Shown here: piece after piece, positions 4,299-5,292 of the stretch
How the letters are laid out: each line of letters opens with the position of its first letter
How positions within the stretch are numbered: position 1 is the first letter of the stretch
NCBI GenBank assembly: GCA_002359075.1
Contig: DEQA01000133.1
Location: 1-5,292, forward strand
Direction of reading: 5' to 3'
Length of the DNA stretch: 5,292 nucleotides
Source: Planococcaceae bacterium UBA3378
GTDB lineage: Bacteria > Bacillota > Bacilli > Bacillales_A > Planococcaceae
Position numbers and translations under genes: made by a program
Notes under the pieces: generated by a model
Databases searched by the model: none
Told to the model about the DNA's origin: nothing
What the model saw: only the letters and a program-made list of their open reading frames with translations

Positions 4299-5159
4299 TC
4301 ATTTCATATTCATCCATGGGTCTATATAATGGACGGCTATCCCGCTAAATGCAGGATTTTGTCGATACGCAGCGGTTACTTTATCCACTTCCTTTTTCAA
4401 CTCGTACTTCGTCATTCCAAAAAAGCTTATATGGCTGCCTTCATCCGAGGGAAGTGCTTCAACACCTACAGCGACTTTTTTCCCCTTTTCCTGCGCATAT
4501 GCCAGCTCTGTTTCCACTAACTCAATGATGCCATTTCCGCCTTCTGCCCGGTTGCGGTAAGCCATAAGCGTTACGACATCTGCTGTGTCAATAATCCATT
4601 CACTTACCAGTCCTTTGCCGTAGCCGTTCTCGTATGGAATCGTATCAAACCAAAACGGCATGTCCACTTCAAAAGCAAGATTCTGCTCCGTTGTAAATTG
4701 CTCAAGCTGGCTCAATACATCAAAATAATTTTGTATCACTTGCTGCTGGTCTGTATACCACTGCTCAAGTAAATAAGGCTCTATATCAATATGAATGCCT
4801 GTCAACAGCGGTGTTTCCTGCTGGAACTGCTCGATCCACTGCATAAATATCAAAGCAGGCTGCCGGTTTTCTCCCCAGTTTCTTCCGCCGTCCAATGCAT
4901 AAATGACTATTTCGGCAGCACGGGCCTTTTCAAAAAATGTACGATAGGTTTCATTCGGCACTTCCACATCGACTTGCACAAATACCTTTTTTACTCCCTG
5001 TTCCTGCATAAAGGTGATATACTCATCCCCCTTACTATCCAGTGAATAAGGATTCCAAATCCAGGTTGCACTATTTTCTATCATGGTCGACAAGCTAAAT
5101 CCCTTTATCACAACCATCAAAACCATTACAATTATCAATAATGACCATTTCTTTTTCAT
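4299..5159 (-). CDS. Membrane-anchored or secreted TIM-barrel protein of unknown function, glycosidase-like
   Basis: A 286-residue protein. The N-terminus MKKK plus a hydrophobic stretch (about 5-22) is a signal peptide or signal anchor without a lipobox cysteine, so the rest acts outside the membrane. Regularly spaced strands suggest a full eight-stranded barrel: ATWIWNP (31-37), VKKVFVQVD (56-64), EIVIYALDG (83-91), GIHIDIEP (121-128), LAFEVDMPFW (161-170), ADVVTLMAY (193-201), KVAVGVEA (228-235) and SGIAVHYIDPW (272-282). The DIE of strand 4 (D125, E127) sits where GH18 chitinase-like enzymes place DxE, and strand 6 resembles their MxY pattern, but the complete DxxDxDxE motif is absent. 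No cell-wall-binding domain is seen. A GAAAGGG (minus strand, 5165-5171) 5 bases upstream supports the start. A sugar- or wall-related hydrolase is a reasonable guess only; I do not know the family name. Confidence 0.85.
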   Translation of the reverse strand: MKKKWSLLIIVMVLMVVIKGFSLSTMIENSATWIWNPYSLDSKGDEYITFMQEQGVKKVFVQVDVEVPNETYRTFFEKARAAEIVIYALDGGRNWGENRQPALIFMQWIEQFQQETPLLTGIHIDIEPYLLEQWYTDQQQVIQNYFDVLSQLEQFTTEQNLAFEVDMPFWFDTIPYENGYGKGLVSEWIIDTADVVTLMAYRNRAEGGNGIIELVETELAYAQEKGKKVAVGVEALPSDEGSHISFFGMTKYELKKEVDKVTAAYRQNPAFSGIAVHYIDPWMNMK

Positions 5160-5164
5160 AATAG

Positions 5165-5180
5165 CCCTTTCTATAGGAGG
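5165..5180. promoter_or_regulatory. Back-to-back ribosome binding sites in a 26-bp divergent gap
   Basis: The minus strand carries GAAAGGG (5165-5171) for the gene starting at 5159. The plus strand carries AGGAGG (5175-5180) 5 bases before the ATG at 5186. The gap has no room for two promoters, so at least one must lie inside the opposing coding sequence. A CATAAT at 5157-5162 (+) is a possible -10 but lacks a good -35. Confidence 0.65.
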
Positions 5181-5185
5181 TACAC

Positions 5186-5292
5186 ATGCGCTTATGGCAT
5201 CATGAAATGATTGATCTTCTTCCTAAATCACAGCTTTTGGCCCAATGGCGGGAGTTAAATAGTATATTTGCGAAGGAAGATCGGCATATTTT
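5186..5292 (+). CDS. Start of a Pyr_excise/endonuclease V-like protein (3' end outside window)
   Basis: The first 35 codons of a gene running off the window, with an excellent AGGAGG at 5175-5180. The N-terminus MRLWHHEMIDLLPKSQLLAQ followed by WRELNSIF is characteristic, as I recall, of the pyrimidine dimer DNA glycosylase/endonuclease V-type family (Pyr_excise, with relatives annotated TIGR02328). These start MRLW and keep a P-x-x-x-L-L-x-Q-x-R-E stretch. In T4 endonuclease V the N-terminal residue after Met removal is the catalytic amine; here that residue would be Arg, and conserved hypothetical relatives are not proven repair enzymes. So the family is probable and the activity open. It is divergent from the TIM-barrel gene with only 26 bp between the start codons. 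Confidence 0.7.
   Translation, partial: MRLWHHEMIDLLPKSQLLAQWRELNSIFAKEDRHI

Noticed and set aside
1..5292. Mobile element, CRISPR array, toxin-antitoxin or defence island
   Set aside because: No terminal repeats, integrase or transposase fragments, spaced direct repeats or paired small toxin-like genes were seen; the genes are ordinary metabolic and regulatory units.

Overview
The window looks like the chromosome of a low-GC Gram-positive bacterium of the Bacillales, most likely Bacillaceae/Planococcaceae (Lysinibacillus/Solibacillus-like). The evidence is strong AGGAGG-type ribosome binding sites, AT-rich intergenic regions with intrinsic terminators, a BirA operator of the Bacillus pattern, a MarR gene with a B. 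subtilis MhqR-type operator, and a glycine riboswitch. The genus is inferred from general resemblance only. No phage, transposon, CRISPR or rRNA/tRNA signal was seen.

Layout. Positions 1-246 (+) hold the C-terminal end of an unidentified, probably exported, beta-rich protein, followed by a bidirectional terminator. Positions 452-895 (-) encode a MarR-family regulator of the MhqR (YkvE) type. Its promoter carries a 20-bp dyad that closely fits the published MhqR box, so autorepression is likely. Divergent from it, 1080-1424 (+) encodes a small protein of the DUF6176 type. A shared terminator near 1461-1494 separates it from a 445-residue APC-family permease (1509-2846, -) of the CycA/AapA D-serine/D-alanine/glycine group.

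The 813-base gap 2847-3659 is regulatory. On the minus strand it holds the long permease leader: a promoter near 3435-3463, a singlet glycine riboswitch aptamer (about 3281-3345, with a possible 5' ghost-aptamer hairpin) and a strong intrinsic terminator (3121-3159). A further ~270 nt of leader follows before the start codon. On the plus strand it holds the bioY promoter and a BirA operator (3616-3647). bioY (3660-4208, +) encodes the biotin-binding S component of an ECF transporter. It faces a membrane-anchored or secreted TIM-barrel protein of unknown function (4299-5159, -), with a terminator between them. A second divergent pair begins only 26 bp from that gene: the start of a Pyr_excise/endonuclease V-like gene (5186 to the end, +).

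The genes form single-gene transcription units rather than an operon. Two nutrient-uptake systems are controlled by their own ligand signals: glycine by riboswitch and biotin by BirA. A third unit is probably a quinone/electrophile-responsive regulator. I found no clearly new multi-gene system. The most informative signals are the agreements between cis-element and gene: MhqR box with MhqR, BirA box with BioY, glycine aptamer with the glycine/alanine permease. The best candidates for unexplored biology are the unassigned TIM-barrel protein, the DUF6176-type neighbour of mhqR, and the unusually long permease leader.
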